DNA of 64,000 bases from an uncultured Granulosicoccus sp. (GTDB taxonomy: Bacteria > Pseudomonadota > Gammaproteobacteria > Granulosicoccales > Granulosicoccaceae), in NCBI GenBank assembly GCA_947492525.1, contig CANLNQ010000019.1:62001-126000 (forward strand). The letters run 5' to 3'. Both the position numbers and the translations under genes were made by a program. The notes beneath the pieces are model-generated. The model worked only from the letters and a program-made list of their open reading frames with translations. It was not told the DNA's origin and searched no databases. Each line of letters starts with the position of its first letter. Positions within the stretch are counted from its first letter, which is position 1. Shown piece after piece: positions 34,817-44,699 of the stretch.

Positions 34817-35574
34817 TGACGACTCTGGCAATCATCGGTGGTACCGGACTGACTCGAATGGACGGGTTGACGGTCACTCGCCGCGAAATGGTCAAGACGC
34901 CCTATGGGGCCCCGTCTTGCCCGATCGTGTTCGGTGAGCTCGGTGGCCGGCAAGTCGCCTTTCTGGCTCGCCATGGCAGTACGCACCGAATTCCGCCGCA
35001 CCGTATCAACTACTGCGCCAACATCTGGGCGCTGCACAGCGTCGGTATCAAGCGCATCCTGGCCGTCGGAGCCGTGGGTGGTATTTGCGAGCGCTGCTCG
35101 GTCGGCACGATCGTCATACCCGATCAGATCATCGATTACACCTATGCCCGCGAGAGCACGTTCTTCGATGGTGGTGATGATCCGGTCGAGCACATCGACT
35201 TCAGCTATCCCTATGATGACAATCTGCGCTCGGCACTGATCGCTGGCGCAAAGTCCACCGACGGCTTGAATGTGGTCGAGGAGGGGGTCTATGGCGTGAC
35301 GCAAGGGCCGAGACTGGAAACTGCCTCCGAGATTCGTCGCATGGCGGCCGATGGTTGCACCATTGTCGGCATGACCGGCATGCCCGAAGCCGCATTGGCC
35401 GCCGAGCTGGGCCTGGCCTATGCCTGTTGCGCGGTGGTGGTCAATACGGCCGCGGGTATCAACGGTCAGAAAGTGGATACCGCCTCGCTGCCTGCCAGTA
35501 TCAGTTCCGGCATGAACAACGCTGTCAGGGTACTCGGCAACTCGCTGCAGAGCTCGGTGCTCGTGGAGGCTTGA
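34816..35574 (+). CDS. mtiP: S-methyl-5'-thioinosine phosphorylase (MTAP/PNP family)
   Basis: Purine nucleoside phosphorylase family enzyme that salvages the methylthio-purine by-product of polyamine and quorum-signal synthesis. The 252-residue protein has IIGGTGL, RHGSTHRIPPH, AVGAVGGI and the substrate loop VTQGPRLETASEIR, with GMTGMPEAALA. It is the length and type of the P. aeruginosa methylthioinosine phosphorylase, but 5'-methylthioadenosine specificity cannot be excluded from sequence alone. Its ATG overlaps the ispF stop. Confidence 0.82.
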   Translation: MTTLAIIGGTGLTRMDGLTVTRREMVKTPYGAPSCPIVFGELGGRQVAFLARHGSTHRIPPHRINYCANIWALHSVGIKRILAVGAVGGICERCSVGTIVIPDQIIDYTYARESTFFDGGDDPVEHIDFSYPYDDNLRSALIAGAKSTDGLNVVEEGVYGVTQGPRLETASEIRRMAADGCTIVGMTGMPEAALAAELGLAYACCAVVVNTAAGINGQKVDTASLPASISSGMNNAVRVLGNSLQSSVLVEA

Positions 35575-35668
35575 AACGCACCGCGTCCCGCAAGCTTGCG
35601 AGCGCCTGAAGAGCTGAACAGCTCCGGGTCAGCAAACTTCCGTGTTCGTAAAGCATTGACAGGTTCCG

Positions 35669-35694
35669 TTGCGCAGGCTTCCATGCCTGCGCAA
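35669..35694. terminator. Hairpin between convergent mtiP and selO
   Basis: A perfect 10-bp inverted repeat (TTGCGCAGGC / GCCTGCGCAA) with a 6-base loop lies in the 156-bp gap between two convergent genes, so it can act in both directions. No T run on either side; a Rho-assisted or weak bidirectional terminator is the likeliest role. Confidence 0.5.
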
Positions 35695-35730
35695 GGCTGA
35701 CTGGATGGTGCAGCAAATGGCCGCGCAGCC

Positions 35731-37203
35731 TCAGGTTCCGCAGAAGGTCTGTGTGACTACCTCGTCGGGGGCCGGTGGCGTGGCAAGGTCACTCTGTTCA
35801 TGGGCTTCGTCAAAGGGGCGGGTGACCGCGTCGAGCAGCGCCTCGAAAGGGGCGAAGTCGCCATCCTTCACCGCCGCATCAATCATCGATTCCACCTGGT
35901 GATTCCGCGGAATGATGACCGGATTGCTGCGCTGCATCAGTTGCGTGGCGGCGTCCAGCGCCGCCGGCTCTTCGCCGACCCGTCGCTGCCAGCTACGGTG
36001 CCAGTCGTGCAGGCTGCCGCCCGGTGCAAAGGGGTCGGTAGCGGAACGCTTGCTCAACTGACGAAAGGTCAACGTGAAATCCAGTGAATGAGTCTGCATC
36101 AGCTCCAGCAGTGAGCTGACAAGCGTCAGATCCTCATCCTTCTCATCGACCAAGCCAAGCTTGGCCCGCATGCGGCTCAGATAGTAGCCGATGAAGCGTT
36201 CATCGAAGCGGTTGATGGATTCCTGTGCCAGACGTACCGCTTCTTCCTTGTCTTCATCGAAGAAGGGCAGCAGACACTGAGCAAAATTGACCAGATTCCA
36301 CTGTGCGATCCGTGGTTGATTCTGGTAGGCGTAGCGCGCTCCACGGTCTATCGAACTGAAGACCTTGTCGGCAGCATAGGTATCCATGAACGCGCAGGGG
36401 CCATAATCGATGGTGTCACCGGTGATGGATGAATTGTCGGTGTTCATGACGCCATGGATGAATCCGATGGACTGCCAGTGAGCGATCAATGCGGCCTGCG
36501 CATCGATCACCGCATCCAGTAGCGCCAATGCCGGATTCTGCGCCTGCGCAGCGTCCGGATAGTGTCTGTCGATGACATAGTGCATCAACTGCTCGACGGC
36601 TTCCCGGTTCTGACGCGCCGTGAAATACTGAAAGGTGCCCACCCGGATGTGGCTTCTGGCGACACGTGTGAGAATGGCGCCGGGCAGTGGACCCTGCTCG
36701 CGCAAGACATGATCACCGCTCTTGATGGCAGCCAGTGCGCGTGTGGTCGGTACACCCAATGCGGCCATGGCTTCGCTGACGACATATTCGCGCAAGACCG
36801 GGCCGATCCAGTTACGACCGTCACCACCTCGGGAAAAGGCAGTCGGACCTGCACCCTTGAGCTGGATGTCCTGGCGGACACCATGCCGGTCCATGACTTC
36901 GCCCAGCAGGATGGCGCGGCCATCGCCCAACTGCGGTACCCAGTTGCCGAACTGATGACCGGCGTAGGCCATCGCCAGTGGCGCGGCACCATCGGGTATT
37001 CGATTGCCCGCCAGCATCTGGATGCCGTCCGGGCTGCGCAGCATTGCCGGATCGATACCCAGCTCCCTCGCCAGCGTCTCGTTGACGGCAATCAGCTCGG
37101 GCTGACTGACAGGGGTGGGATCGAGGCGTTGGTAGAATTCAGGGGGAAGCGCCGCATAGCTGTTGTCGAAGGCGATACTCGGCGAATCGGTGGTTGGCGA
37201 CAT
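35731..37203 (-). CDS. selO: Protein adenylyltransferase SelO (YdiU)
   Basis: Pseudokinase-fold enzyme that AMPylates proteins and in E. coli takes part in oxidative-stress signalling. The 490-residue protein has the GAGPTAFSRGGDGR glycine-rich segment, the REYVVSEAM helix and the active-site region GVMNTDNSSITGDTIDYGPC. The antepenultimate residue is Cys488 (ending FCGT), the position of selenocysteine in eukaryotic SelO. I chose the ATG at 37203 because AGGA lies 6 bases upstream; the frame is open 13 codons further. Confidence 0.93.
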   Translation of the reverse strand: MSPTTDSPSIAFDNSYAALPPEFYQRLDPTPVSQPELIAVNETLARELGIDPAMLRSPDGIQMLAGNRIPDGAAPLAMAYAGHQFGNWVPQLGDGRAILLGEVMDRHGVRQDIQLKGAGPTAFSRGGDGRNWIGPVLREYVVSEAMAALGVPTTRALAAIKSGDHVLREQGPLPGAILTRVARSHIRVGTFQYFTARQNREAVEQLMHYVIDRHYPDAAQAQNPALALLDAVIDAQAALIAHWQSIGFIHGVMNTDNSSITGDTIDYGPCAFMDTYAADKVFSSIDRGARYAYQNQPRIAQWNLVNFAQCLLPFFDEDKEEAVRLAQESINRFDERFIGYYLSRMRAKLGLVDEKDEDLTLVSSLLELMQTHSLDFTLTFRQLSKRSATDPFAPGGSLHDWHRSWQRRVGEEPAALDAATQLMQRSNPVIIPRNHQVESMIDAAVKDGDFAPFEALLDAVTRPFDEAHEQSDLATPPAPDEVVTQTFCGT

Positions 37204-37361
37204 GGAGTTCCTGTGAGAAGTGCGGGGCATGAGCGCCGCCAAAACCGACTTTACGCGAGATACTGATGGCTATCAAACCAGCTTGTCGGGAACAGAGAAA
37301 GACCGGCCTCCGTCATCTTCTGGTTGTGACTGGAGGCCGACAAGGTCGAGTTGTGGTGAAA

Positions 37362-38201
37362 CTACCCTCCCAAAACGGAACAATGATGTTCGAGATGATC
37401 TTCGATGACACTGGCAATGAACCAGTAGGAATGATCGTAGCCACCTTGCATGCGATAGTTTAACGCCTGTTTCGCCGCCTCGCACGCATCGATGAACAAT
37501 TGCGGGCGAAGTTGTTCGTCGAGAAACGGATCGGCATCGCCGGTATCGATCAGAATCTGCGCCTTGCTCGCTCGTGTTGCGACCAGTTCACAGGCATCGT
37601 ATTCAGCCCATTGACTGCGATCATCGCCCAGGTAGGCCGTGAAGGCCTTTTCACCCCAGGGCACTTGCATGGGCGCCGTGATGGGGGAGAGTGCTGATAC
37701 CGACCGATAGACATCCGGATGCTTCAGGTGCAGGGTCAGCGCACCGTGGCCCCCCATGGAGTGCCCCATGATGCCCTGGCGTTGCCGGTCCGCGGCCGGG
37801 AAACGATCGAACACCAGCTCCGACAGTTCCTCCACGATATAGCGGTCCATGTGGTAATGCGTCGACCAGGGGGCCTGGCTTGCACTGAGGTAGAAGCCCG
37901 CACCTTGTCCCAGATCGTAGGCCTCATCGTCCGGAACCTCCGCACCACGTGGACTGGTATCCGGGGCAATGACCATGACACCCAGCCTTGCGGCTATACG
38001 CTGCAGACCTGACTTCTCCATGACATTGGACCAGTTGCAGGTCAGGCCGGACAGGTACCAGATGACCGGCACACGGGCGTCCGGGCCTGCTTGCGGCGGT
38101 GTGTAGACCGCAAACTGCATTGGGCATTGACACACGGCACTGGCATGCTCATGAACAGAGAGTGTGCCGTCGAAGCTCTTCCAGCTGGATACGGTTTCCA
38201 T
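37362..38201 (-). CDS. fghA: S-formylglutathione hydrolase
   Basis: Hydrolyses S-formylglutathione to formate and glutathione, the second step of formaldehyde removal. The 279-residue esterase-D-type alpha/beta hydrolase has the nucleophile elbow GHSMGGHGAL with Ser148, the oxyanion region LSGLTCNW and the late QGGYDHSYWF with the catalytic His. Its ATG overlaps the frmA stop (TGATG). The longer open frame upstream lies within frmA and is not coding. Confidence 0.95.
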   Translation of the reverse strand: METVSSWKSFDGTLSVHEHASAVCQCPMQFAVYTPPQAGPDARVPVIWYLSGLTCNWSNVMEKSGLQRIAARLGVMVIAPDTSPRGAEVPDDEAYDLGQGAGFYLSASQAPWSTHYHMDRYIVEELSELVFDRFPAADRQRQGIMGHSMGGHGALTLHLKHPDVYRSVSALSPITAPMQVPWGEKAFTAYLGDDRSQWAEYDACELVATRASKAQILIDTGDADPFLDEQLRPQLFIDACEAAKQALNYRMQGGYDHSYWFIASVIEDHLEHHCSVLGG

Positions 38202-39310
38202 CAGTAGAGCACCACACCTCGGATGCTTTCGCCCGAATGCATCAGGTCGAAGCCCTTGTTGATGTCTTCCAGCGGCATGGTATGCGTGATGAGGCTGTCG
38301 ATGTCGATGCGACCGTCCATGTACATGTCGACAATCTTCGGCACATCGGTACGACCCCGTGCGCCACCGAAGGCGGTACCGCGCCAGGAGCGGCCGGTTA
38401 CCAGCTGGAATGGACGCGTCTTGATTTCCTGACCGGCACCGGCGACGCCGATGATGATGCTCTCGCCCCAGCCCTTGTGACAACACTCCAGCGCTGCTCG
38501 CATGACATCCACATTGCCGATGCATTCGAAGGAATAGTCTGCTCCGCCGCCTGTCAGCTCAACCAGATGGCCGACCAGGTCGTCACCGAGATCCTTCGGG
38601 TTGACGAAATCGGTCATGCCGAACTTGCGACCGACCGCTTCCTTGGCAGGGTTCATGTCGACCCCGATGATCTGCCTGGCACCGACCATGCGAAGGCCCT
38701 GGATGACATTCAGGCCGATACCGCCCAGACCGAATACCACGGCCGTGGAGTTCGGCTCGACCTTGGCCGTGAACATGACGGCACCGATTCCCGTGGTCAC
38801 GCCGCAGCCGATGTAGCAGATCTTCTCGAAAGAGGCGTCCTTGCGAACCTTGGCCAGCGCAATTTCGGGCAATACGGTGTAATTGGAGAACGTTGAGCAA
38901 CCCATGTAGTGCAGGATGGGCGTGCCCTTGTAGGAAAACCGCGACGTGCCGTCGGGCATCAGGCCCTGGCCCTGGGTAGAGCGTACTTTCTGACACAGAT
39001 TGGTCTTGGGGTTCAGACAATATTCGCACTCGCGGCATTCCGGTGTGTACAGCGGTATGACGTGATCGCCCGGTTCCAGACTGGTCACGCCAGGTCCGAC
39101 CTCCACTACCACACCGGCACCCTCATGCCCGAGAATTGCCGGGAAGGCACCTTCGGGGTCTGCGCCCGATCGGGTAAATTCATCGGTGTGGCACAGACCG
39201 GTGGCCTTGATCTCGACCAGTACCTCACCGGCTCTTGGACCATCCAGATCCACTTCCACGATCTCCAGGGGTTTTCCTGCTTCAAAAGCGACTGCCGCAC
39301 GTGTTTTCAA
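38201..39310 (-). CDS. frmA: S-(hydroxymethyl)glutathione dehydrogenase
   Basis: Class III zinc alcohol dehydrogenase that oxidises the spontaneous glutathione-formaldehyde adduct. Catalytic zinc ligands are in [10 protein letters not shown] and GHEGAGVV; the structural zinc cysteines are in [17 protein letters not shown]; the NAD motif is GLGGIGL. I chose a TTG start with GGAG nine bases upstream, which gives exactly the 369 residues usual for the family. A second TTG 12 codons upstream is open but extends beyond the conserved N-terminus. First gene of the frmA-fghA pair. Confidence 0.93.
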   Translation of the reverse strand: MKTRAAVAFEAGKPLEIVEVDLDGPRAGEVLVEIKATGLCHTDEFTRSGADPEGAFPAILGHEGAGVVVEVGPGVTSLEPGDHVIPLYTPECRECEYCLNPKTNLCQKVRSTQGQGLMPDGTSRFSYKGTPILHYMGCSTFSNYTVLPEIALAKVRKDASFEKICYIGCGVTTGIGAVMFTAKVEPNSTAVVFGLGGIGLNVIQGLRMVGARQIIGVDMNPAKEAVGRKFGMTDFVNPKDLGDDLVGHLVELTGGGADYSFECIGNVDVMRAALECCHKGWGESIIIGVAGAGQEIKTRPFQLVTGRSWRGTAFGGARGRTDVPKIVDMYMDGRIDIDSLITHTMPLEDINKGFDLMHSGESIRGVVLY

Positions 39311-39414
39311 GGGACTATTCTCCGTGTATGGATCGTTGGATGACAACGCATTGTAGCCGCTCGGCTGCGGTCATGACAGCCGAGGGCTGATTGCCGCCGG
39401 GGTGGCATATACTC

Positions 39415-39430
39415 GGTAAAGTGCTTTACC
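39415..39430. promoter_or_regulatory. Palindrome GGTAAAGTGCTTTACC, candidate operator
   Basis: Two perfect 7-base half-sites (GGTAAAG and CTTTACC) with a 2-base centre lie midway between frmA and the PhyH gene, which are divergently transcribed. The spacing suits a dimeric helix-turn-helix repressor acting on either gene. No regulator gene is adjacent. Confidence 0.4.
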
Positions 39431-39486
39431 CCTTATGCATATGAGTGCATTGTAGGCGTTGGGAGCATCATTCGAGGGTATTGGAG

Positions 39487-40683
39487 ATGGGCAGGTCCAG
39501 TGAGCATGATCCGGCGGTATGGCTGGATGAGTCATCCATCGATTTTTCGGCGCTGGAGGCGTTGTGCCAGCAGCAGACCGATCCCGCTGATGTGCCGCTG
39601 GCCTCGGAGATCATCAGTCAGATACCGGTCTACGACGGCGGACTGGTGCGCGAAGCTGCAGGTGAAGAGGACGGCGCAAGTGCGCAGGTCCTTGCGCTGC
39701 AATCCGAGTGGGCACAGACCCTGAGCCGGGGCGCCGGCGTGGTCCTGATCAGAAATGCCGTGGCAGACAGAGGCATGCTGGACCAGGTGACTGCCGTGTT
39801 CGAGTCGATCATCGAGGCAGAACGTGCCAGTGGCAGTGGCGCGGACCATTTCGCGCCTCGCGGCACCAATACCCGGCTGTGGAATGCGCACGAGAAGCTC
39901 TGCCTGCACGCACCGGAGCTCTTTGCCCGTTACAACGCGAATGATGTGATGAGTCTGATGTGTCGTGCCTGGCTGGGTCCGGGTTATCAGATCACCACGC
40001 AGGGCAATATCGTCCATCCCGGCGGTCAGGCCCAGCACTGTCATCGTGACTATCACATGGGTTTCCAGACGCCCGAACAGCTGCGCCAGTATCCGGCACA
40101 TGTGCATGCCATGTCGCCGATGCTGACTCTGCAGGGAGCGATCGCCCATTCAGACATGCCGCTCGAATCCGGACCTACCAAGGTACTGCCGTTCTCGCAG
40201 CAGTTCCTGCCGGGCTATCTGGCCGCCGAACGCCACGAATGCATCGAGCTGTTTGACACGCGTCATGCACAGATCGCCTTGCAGAAAGGGGACATGCTGT
40301 TCTTCAACCCGGCAGTCTTCCACGCTGCTGGTGAGAACCGAACCACTGACAGGGACCGGTTTGCCAACCTGGTGCAGGCCGGTTCGATGTACGGACGCAC
40401 CATGGAATTGCTGGACAAGGCACGCATGAGTGTCGCCTTGTATCCGGTGCTGCATCAGCTGATCAGCAGCGAAGGCTGGCATCCCAGGCAGACACGTCAG
40501 GTCATAGAAGCCTGCGGCGAAGCCTACCCCTTTCCGGCGAACATGGAGCTTGAGCCGCCGGTCAATGGTCTGGCACCGCTGTCGCAGCAGCAACTGATGG
40601 CACAGTGTCTGGAAGAGGGGTGCGCCAGCGATGTCTTCGCCAGACGCATCGGGTCGCAGCAACTGCTGAAACGCTCGCACTGA
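39487..40683 (+). CDS. Phytanoyl-CoA dioxygenase (PhyH) family protein
   Basis: Iron/2-oxoglutarate-dependent oxygenase of the PhyH family. The 398-residue protein shows HRD (His186, Asp188) in HCHRDYHMG and a later metal His279 (VFHAAGENRTTDRDRFANL), where the following Arg can bind 2-oxoglutarate. Residues 1-90 form an acidic N-terminal region I cannot assign. The substrate is unknown. I chose the ATG at 39487 (GAGGG upstream) over one 14 codons earlier. It diverges from the formaldehyde genes; such oxygenases can release formaldehyde on demethylation, but any link here is conjecture. Confidence 0.78.
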   Translation: MGRSSEHDPAVWLDESSIDFSALEALCQQQTDPADVPLASEIISQIPVYDGGLVREAAGEEDGASAQVLALQSEWAQTLSRGAGVVLIRNAVADRGMLDQVTAVFESIIEAERASGSGADHFAPRGTNTRLWNAHEKLCLHAPELFARYNANDVMSLMCRAWLGPGYQITTQGNIVHPGGQAQHCHRDYHMGFQTPEQLRQYPAHVHAMSPMLTLQGAIAHSDMPLESGPTKVLPFSQQFLPGYLAAERHECIELFDTRHAQIALQKGDMLFFNPAVFHAAGENRTTDRDRFANLVQAGSMYGRTMELLDKARMSVALYPVLHQLISSEGWHPRQTRQVIEACGEAYPFPANMELEPPVNGLAPLSQQQLMAQCLEEGCASDVFARRIGSQQLLKRSH

Positions 40684-40905
40684 TCGGGCGGCCAGATCGG
40701 CTCTCCACTGGCCGGCGTCGTGTTGGCCGTGAAAAACCGTGTGCTGGCGCGATGTCCAGCCTTGCGCACGCAGGCGAGGTGCGGGTGGCAGCGGCAACGG
40801 TCGATCCCGGCGCTGATCATCCCGTCGCGCCGGCGATGTCGTGACGCAAGCGGCAAATGACAGGCACTGCGCGCTGCTGCGGCAGTGGGCAGGCACAGCT
40901 GAGGC

Positions 40906-40911
40906 TATAAT
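40906..40911 (+). promoter_or_regulatory. TATAAT -10 box, possible dusA promoter
   Basis: A perfect TATAAT lies 70 bases before the dusA start in the 297-bp gap after the PhyH gene. The region 17 bases upstream (CAGTGG) is a poor -35 match, so this is a weak prediction. Nothing else is visible in the gap. Confidence 0.3.
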
Positions 40912-40980
40912 GGGCGGTCAAGGACTACCGTGATCGCCCTCGTTGGCGCTAGAGTCTGCCAGCAATGACCCCCGAACCGT

Positions 40981-42003
40981 ATGCCTGAACCTTTCGATCC
41001 TGCTCACCGGAGACTGGTCGTGGCTCCCATGATGGAGCTTACCGATCGCCATTACCGGCATCTGGCGCGTCTGCTGACGCGGCACACGCTGCTGTATACC
41101 GAAATGCTCACCTGCAAGGCCGTGATCCACGGGGATCGACCCTATCTGCTGGGTCGAGACGCGTCGGAGAGCCCCGTGGTACTGCAGCTGGGTGGCTCGG
41201 ATGTGGCGGAGATGGCGCAGGCAGCAGCGATCGGTGCCGAGTGGGGCTATGAGGAAATCAACATGAACGTCGGCTGTCCCAGTGACAGGGTCAAAGCCGG
41301 ACGTTTTGGTGCCTGCCTGATGGCCGAACCGCAGCTGGTGCGTGATGTGGTGGCCGGCATGCAGCAGGCGGTGGACATACCCGTCACGGTCAAGTGCCGC
41401 CTGGGCATCGATCGGGATGACAGCTACGAGGCGCTGGAATCGTTTGTCGAGAAGGTGGCTGAAAGCGGCTGCCGTTATTTCACGGTCCATGCCCGCAAGG
41501 CCTGGCTCGACGGCCTCAGCCCGAAGGAGAATCGCAGCATTCCGCCATTGCGATACGAATACGTCTATCGGCTCAAACAGGCCTTTCCGCAACTGCACAT
41601 CAGCATCAATGGCGGTATCGACAGTCTCGACGCCGCAGTGCAACATCTGCAGCAGGTGGACGGGGTGATGATCGGGCGAGCAGCCTATTACAGCCCGGCC
41701 ATTCTGGCCGAGGCCGATCAGCGCATCTTTGCGGATCTGCCCGGTGGCTTGCCGGGAGGATCAGACACCGATTCGCTGGCGGCGGTGGCGCGTGCCTATG
41801 CACGCTACATGCAGACCTGGATCGATCAGGGAGTCCGCACCAGTGCATTGAGCAGGCATCTGGTATCCCTGTTTCAGGAGGTGCCCGGAGCACGTCTGTG
41901 GCGGCGGCATATCAGCGAGCATGCGGGCAAGACTACCGATGCCGTGGCGCTGGTGGATCAGGCTCTGGAATACGTGGTCGATAACGTTCGGCGCACCGCC
42001 TGA
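40981..42003 (+). CDS. dusA: tRNA-dihydrouridine(20/20a) synthase DusA
   Basis: Flavoenzyme that reduces uridines in the tRNA D-loop. The 340-residue protein begins VVAPMMELTDRHYRHLARLL and has LQLGGSD, the catalytic cysteine in NVGCPSDRVKAG, VKCRLGIDRDDSYE, HARKAWLDGLSPKENR and GGIDS, all matching the DusA subfamily. The stop overlaps the next gene in TGATG, so the ABC exporter is translationally coupled to it. Confidence 0.93.
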   Translation: MPEPFDPAHRRLVVAPMMELTDRHYRHLARLLTRHTLLYTEMLTCKAVIHGDRPYLLGRDASESPVVLQLGGSDVAEMAQAAAIGAEWGYEEINMNVGCPSDRVKAGRFGACLMAEPQLVRDVVAGMQQAVDIPVTVKCRLGIDRDDSYEALESFVEKVAESGCRYFTVHARKAWLDGLSPKENRSIPPLRYEYVYRLKQAFPQLHISINGGIDSLDAAVQHLQQVDGVMIGRAAYYSPAILAEADQRIFADLPGGLPGGSDTDSLAAVARAYARYMQTWIDQGVRTSALSRHLVSLFQEVPGARLWRRHISEHAGKTTDAVALVDQALEYVVDNVRRTA

Positions 42004-43859
42004 TGGCGGGTCGTGAAGAGGCACCACACAGCAATCGCCGTGACATCGAGAATCTGAAGAAGCTCTCGACGTATCTGTGGGAATACCGTGGTCGAGTGCT
42101 GGTGGCCCTGGGCTTTCTGATGCTCAGCAAACTGGCCATCGTGGCTGTGCCACTGGTGCTCAAGCGCATCATCAATACCCTGGATGAAAATGCTGGCGAG
42201 ATCGTCGACACGAATTCGGCCGAGACCCTGGTGGATTCGGTCAATGTCGGCAGCGACGATGTTCTGCTGGTGGCTCTGGGTCTGGTAGCGGCCTATGGCC
42301 TGCTGCGCATGTGCAGCTCCCTGTTCACCGAGCTTCGCGATTCTCTGTTCGCCCGTGTGCGCTACCGCGCCATGCAGAAACTCTCCCGACAGGTTCTGAC
42401 GCAATTGCATGATCTGTCTCTGGCCTTTCATCTGGAGCGGCGTACCGGCAGTATCGCCAAGGACCTGTCGCGCGGTACCAGCAGCCTCAGCTCGATCGTC
42501 AATCTGCTGGTGTTCAACATCGTGCCGACGGCCGCCGAGTTCCTGTTGGTGGCGGCCATCCTGCTCGGGGGGTATGGCTGGCAATACACGGCGGTGGTGT
42601 TCGGTACCGTCGTGGTCTATGTGGCCTTCACGCTGTTCTTCTCCGGCTGGCGCATGCAGTTCCGGCACGAGATGAATCGTCTGGATTCGCTGGCCAGTGG
42701 CCGCGCCGTCGACAGTCTGCTGAACTACGAGACCGTCAAGTATTTCAACAATGAAAAGCGGGAAATCGCAGCCTACGATGCCCACATGAATGATTGGGCG
42801 GATGCCGGCGTCAAGAGTCAGGTGACGATGTCGACCCTGAACTTCGGCCAGGCAGCCATTGTCTCGATCGGCGTCACGCTGATCATGATGCTGGCGGTGC
42901 GTGATGTGGCCAATCAGACCATCACACTGGGTGACATCGTGCTGATCAACGCCATGATGCTGCAGCTGTTTGTCCCGCTCAACTACCTCGGGGTGGTGTA
43001 TCGCGGCCTGCAGTACTCCCTGGCTGATATGGATCTGGTGCTGCGGTTGCTGGAGCGGACACCGCAGATTCAGGACAAGCCCGATGCCCGGCCTCTGGTT
43101 GTCGAACAGGCCCGAATCGAGTTCCGTGATGTCGAGTTTTCCTATCTGCCCGAAAGACCCATTCTGCGTGGCGTCAGTTTTACCGTGGAACCGGGCAGCA
43201 AGGTCGCCGTGGTCGGACCTTCGGGAGCGGGCAAATCGACGCTGTCGCGTCTGTTGTTTCGCTTCTATGATGTCGACAAGGGGCAGGTACTGATCGACGG
43301 AGTGGATGTGCGCGATTGCACGCAGTCCAGCCTGCGAGAGGCCCTGGGTGTCGTGCCGCAGGATACGGTGATGTTCAACGACACCATCCGCTACAACCTG
43401 GCCTATGCCCACCCGGAAGCCGATGAGGAACGAGTAGCCGAGGCGGCGCGTCGGGCCAATCTGCAGACCTTCATCAACGAATTGCCCGAAGGCTACGATA
43501 CCGTGGTGGGTGAGCGTGGCCTGAAGCTCTCCGGGGGCGAGAAGCAGCGCATGGCCATTGCCAGGGTGGTGGTCAAGGATCCGCCCATCATCATCTTCGA
43601 TGAGGCCACGTCCAGTCTGGATACACGCAGTGAACAGGCCATCCTCGAGGGCATGAATGCGGTCGCCCGGCGCGCCACCTCGCTGGTCATTGCCCACCGC
43701 CTGTCGACCGTCGTCGATGCCGATCAGATCATCGTGCTGGATGCGGGCCGAGTGGTCGAACAGGGCACACACGATCAATTGCTGAACGCCGGCGGTCTGT
43801 ATGCCGACTTGTGGCAGTTGCAGCTGGGGGCCGACGACTCGGAGGAGGTTCCCGGCTGA
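42003..43859 (+). CDS. Atm1-type ABC exporter (fused permease-ATPase)
   Basis: Half-transporter of 618 residues with an N-terminal six-helix permease domain (about 30-330) and a C-terminal ATPase (about 365-600): Walker A GPSGAGKST, signature LSGGEKQR, Walker B IIIFDEATSSLD and H-loop AHRLSTV. The permease segment FHLERRTGSIAKDLSRG and the LNYETVKYFNNE motif are typical of Atm1/HMT1 exporters, which in bacteria move glutathione conjugates or metal-thiol complexes. Functions as a homodimer in the inner membrane. Ends 12 bases from the convergent folE, with a small stem (CTGAGT/ACTCAG) at 43856-43875. Confidence 0.88.
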   Translation: MAGREEAPHSNRRDIENLKKLSTYLWEYRGRVLVALGFLMLSKLAIVAVPLVLKRIINTLDENAGEIVDTNSAETLVDSVNVGSDDVLLVALGLVAAYGLLRMCSSLFTELRDSLFARVRYRAMQKLSRQVLTQLHDLSLAFHLERRTGSIAKDLSRGTSSLSSIVNLLVFNIVPTAAEFLLVAAILLGGYGWQYTAVVFGTVVVYVAFTLFFSGWRMQFRHEMNRLDSLASGRAVDSLLNYETVKYFNNEKREIAAYDAHMNDWADAGVKSQVTMSTLNFGQAAIVSIGVTLIMMLAVRDVANQTITLGDIVLINAMMLQLFVPLNYLGVVYRGLQYSLADMDLVLRLLERTPQIQDKPDARPLVVEQARIEFRDVEFSYLPERPILRGVSFTVEPGSKVAVVGPSGAGKSTLSRLLFRFYDVDKGQVLIDGVDVRDCTQSSLREALGVVPQDTVMFNDTIRYNLAYAHPEADEERVAEAARRANLQTFINELPEGYDTVVGERGLKLSGGEKQRMAIARVVVKDPPIIIFDEATSSLDTRSEQAILEGMNAVARRATSLVIAHRLSTVVDADQIIVLDAGRVVEQGTHDQLLNAGGLYADLWQLQLGADDSEEVPG

Positions 43860-43871
43860 GTCGCCCGGTAC

Positions 43872-44423
43872 TCAGTCGCGAACCAGTGACAGAAACTCGT
43901 TGCGCGTATTGATGTCGGAACGAAAACGTCCGAGCATGGCCGAGGTGGTCATGGAGGAGTTCTGCTTCTGGACGCCACGCATCATCATGCACATGTGCTG
44001 CGATTCAATGATGACCCCAACCCCGATGCCACCGGTCACCTCCAGCACGGCCGTGGCGATCTGCTTGGTCAGCGATTCCTGAATCTGCAGTCGCCGCGCA
44101 TACATGTCGACAATGCGTGCGACCTTGGACAGACCGATGACCTTGCCGCGCGGCAGGTAGGCCACATGACACTTGCCGATGAAGGGCAGCAGATGATGCT
44201 CGCACAGCGAATACAGCTCTATGTTGCGCACGATGACCATCTCGTCACTGTCGGATTCGAAAATGGCCCCGTTGACCACTTCCTCGAGGGTCTGGTGATA
44301 CCCGCGTGTCAGGAATTCCATGGCCTTGGCGGCACGTTCGGGGGTATCACGCAGCCCATCGCGTGAGACATCCTCACCGACGGATTCGAGGATACTGCGA
44401 TACGCTGAGGTCATTGATTCCAT
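43872..44423 (-). CDS. folE: GTP cyclohydrolase I
   Basis: First step of tetrahydrofolate synthesis, turning GTP into dihydroneopterin triphosphate. The 183-residue protein has [13 protein letters not shown], the zinc-binding [20 protein letters not shown] and the late [10 protein letters not shown], all conserved in the zinc-dependent FolE1 type. An ATG three codons downstream (44414) is an equally possible start. Divergent from fadE across 276 bp in which I see no gene. Confidence 0.94.
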   Translation of the reverse strand: MESMTSAYRSILESVGEDVSRDGLRDTPERAAKAMEFLTRGYHQTLEEVVNGAIFESDSDEMVIVRNIELYSLCEHHLLPFIGKCHVAYLPRGKVIGLSKVARIVDMYARRLQIQESLTKQIATAVLEVTGGIGVGVIIESQHMCMMMRGVQKQNSSMTTSAMLGRFRSDINTRNEFLSLVRD

Positions 44424-44699
44424 GGGGTGGGGATCGCCTGTGCTGCGGGCCAGTGTCGTAGCCGTAAGGGATCGCAGACTATAACGGATTTCGCAGATCG
44501 CCTGCGCTCATGAACCGGCGGGAACTGCCGAAAACAGGGCAAGTCGTACAAGAGTGCGTACGGCATGGAAAAGCAGGTGTTTTGGCAGTAAGCTGTGAGA
44601 TGGGCACTTGATGCCGAGTTGCTCACTGCCAGCACGGCACGAGCGGTGCTTGTCCAATACCTTTGCAACGCTGTATTACGTTTCATGGAGTTCATACTG

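Noticed and set aside
41958..43778. 606-codon minus-strand open frame
   Set aside because: Exactly antisense to the ABC exporter; the His/Gln-rich composition is typical of shadow frames in high-GC genes.
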